This document shows, piece after piece, positions 63,186 through 64,000 of a stretch of DNA of 64,000 bases (its first letter is position 1; the number at the start of each line of letters is the position of its first letter). Source of the stretch: Zoogloea sp035335645 (GTDB lineage Bacteria; Pseudomonadota; Gammaproteobacteria; Burkholderiales; Rhodocyclaceae). The stretch is taken from contig DAOQMM010000001.1 of the NCBI GenBank assembly GCA_035335645.1, positions 1-64,000 on the forward strand. Reading direction: 5' to 3'. Both the position numbers and the translations under genes were made by a program. The notes below the pieces were generated by a model that saw only the letters and a list, made by a program, of their open reading frames with translations, made no database searches and was not told the origin of the DNA.

Positions 63186-63605
63186 ATGCCCAAGGAGTTT
63201 TCCCGTGGCCAGCGTGTGGCGGAGCAGATCCGTCGCGAACTGGCCGAGCTCATCCGCCTGGAAGTGAAGGACCCCCGCGTCGGCTTCATCACCCTGACCG
63301 ACGTGGAGCTCACCCCGGACTACGCCCACGCAAAGGTGTATTTCACGTCCATGACCGGTCAGGATGGGCTCGACGACATCCTGCGCGGGCTGCGCCGGGC
63401 GAGCGGCTTCCTGCGCCGCGAACTGGGGCGCCGGGTGCGCATCCACACCCTGCCGGAGCTGCACTTCCAGTACGACCCCTCGGTGGAGAACGGCAACCGC
63501 CTGTCGTCCCTCATCGACCGGGCCCTGGAGTCGGATCGGCAGTTCCATCCCGAGGATGAAGCCGCCGGCGACGACACGTCTGGCAAGGGCCCGTCCGTCG
63601 ATTGA
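63186..63605 (+). CDS. rbfA: 30S ribosome-binding factor RbfA
   Basis: A 139-residue cold-shock ribosome assembly factor with a KH-like fold. Family pattern: SRGQRVAEQIRRELAELIRL, VKDPRVGFITLTDVELTPDY, AHAKVYFTSM and LRRELGRRVRIHTLPELHFQ followed by YDPSVENG. It starts three bases after the infB stop. A short acidic C-terminal tail is present. Confidence 0.97.
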   Translation: MPKEFSRGQRVAEQIRRELAELIRLEVKDPRVGFITLTDVELTPDYAHAKVYFTSMTGQDGLDDILRGLRRASGFLRRELGRRVRIHTLPELHFQYDPSVENGNRLSSLIDRALESDRQFHPEDEAAGDDTSGKGPSVD

Positions 63606-63644
63606 TTGCGGGGCGGCGCGGCCGCCCGCTGCGAAGGTTTTCCC

Positions 63645-64000
63645 GTGGTCCAAGCTCCTCCGCCACGCCGTGTCCCGCGCCGGATCGTGGATGGCGTCCT
63701 GTTTCTCGACAAGCCTCAGGGGCTCAGTTCCAACCATGCCCTGCAGCAGGCGCGGCGTCTGCTCAATGCGGCCAAGGGTGGACACACCGGCACGCTGGAT
63801 CCGATGGCGACGGGCCTGCTGCCCCTGACCTTCGGCGAAGCGACCAAGTTCTCCCAGACCCTGCTGGACGCGGACAAGGCCTACGACGCCACCGTCCTCC
63901 TCGGCGTCACCACGACCACCGCCGATGCCGAAGGCGAGGTGCTCGACACACGCCCGGTGCACGTATCCGACGCGCAGCTGGCCGCGGCCCTGGCGCAGTT
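63645..64000 (+). CDS. truB: tRNA pseudouridine 55 synthase, N-terminal part
   Basis: The first 118 residues of TruB, which makes Psi55 in the T arm of tRNA; the gene runs off the right edge with no stop. GTG at 63645 is the start, with GAAGG eight bases upstream. The product reads into RIVDGVLFLDKPQGLSSNHA, the motif I signature, and the catalytic aspartate is in GGHTGTLDPMATGLLPL. It is the last visible gene of the rimP-nusA-infB-rbfA-truB operon, 39 bases after rbfA. Confidence 0.95.
   Translation, partial: MVQAPPPRRVPRRIVDGVLFLDKPQGLSSNHALQQARRLLNAAKGGHTGTLDPMATGLLPLTFGEATKFSQTLLDADKAYDATVLLGVTTTTADAEGEVLDTRPVHVSDAQLAAALAQ

Overview
The window reads as a stretch of core chromosome from a GC-rich betaproteobacterium, most likely of the order Rhodocyclales (Azoarcus/Thauera/Zoogloea type). 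This rests on gene order (hrcA | nadK-recN, fur | bamE-dapB, carAB-greA-yhbY | rlmE-ftsH-folP-glmM-tpiA-secG-tRNA-Leu-nuoA-N, scpAB-rluB, rimP-nusA-infB-rbfA-truB) and on DUF2818 following nuoN. No rRNA, phage, IS element or CRISPR array was seen. Both ends are cut inside genes: dnaK on the left and truB on the right.

0-14.3 kb: heat-shock and stress block. dnaK, grpE and the thioredoxin gene trxC each carry a sigma32-type promoter on the minus strand, all with a 13-base spacer. Around them lie a Ser/Thr kinase fused to a cyclic-nucleotide-binding-like domain, a small protein with two AP2-like units, a small membrane protein, ferrochelatase, HrcA, NAD kinase, RecN, a UPF0016 cation transporter, Fur, BamE, DapB and a soluble hybrid histidine kinase.

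14.3-26.7 kb: carAB behind a strong promoter followed at once by a terminator-like hairpin, then greA, a DUF4149 membrane protein, yhbY/rlmE (divergent), ftsH (TTG start), folP, glmM, tpiA, secG and tRNA-Leu(GAG).

26.7-41.8 kb: the complete 14-gene complex I operon nuoA-N plus a DUF2818 gene, closed by a terminator. Base composition inside this operon is clearly less GC-rich than on either side.

41.8-46.5 kb: a minus-strand accessory cassette of TonB-dependent receptor, YfiR-family periplasmic protein and membrane hybrid histidine kinase with a CHASE8-like sensor. It looks like an envelope signalling relay and is the least explained system in the window.

46.5-51.4 kb: gcvT-gcvH-gcvP, the glycine cleavage operon, controlled by a tandem glycine riboswitch with a terminator expression platform.

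51.4-64 kb: hydrolase, PHP phosphatase, YciO/TsaC-like protein, site-2 protease, a TrpRS with a four-cysteine motif resembling the iron-sulfur type, the overlapping scpA-scpB-rluB genes, and the rimP-nusA-infB-rbfA-truB transcription/translation operon with a leader terminator. Start codons were chosen from ribosome-binding sites and family N-termini; no database search was possible.
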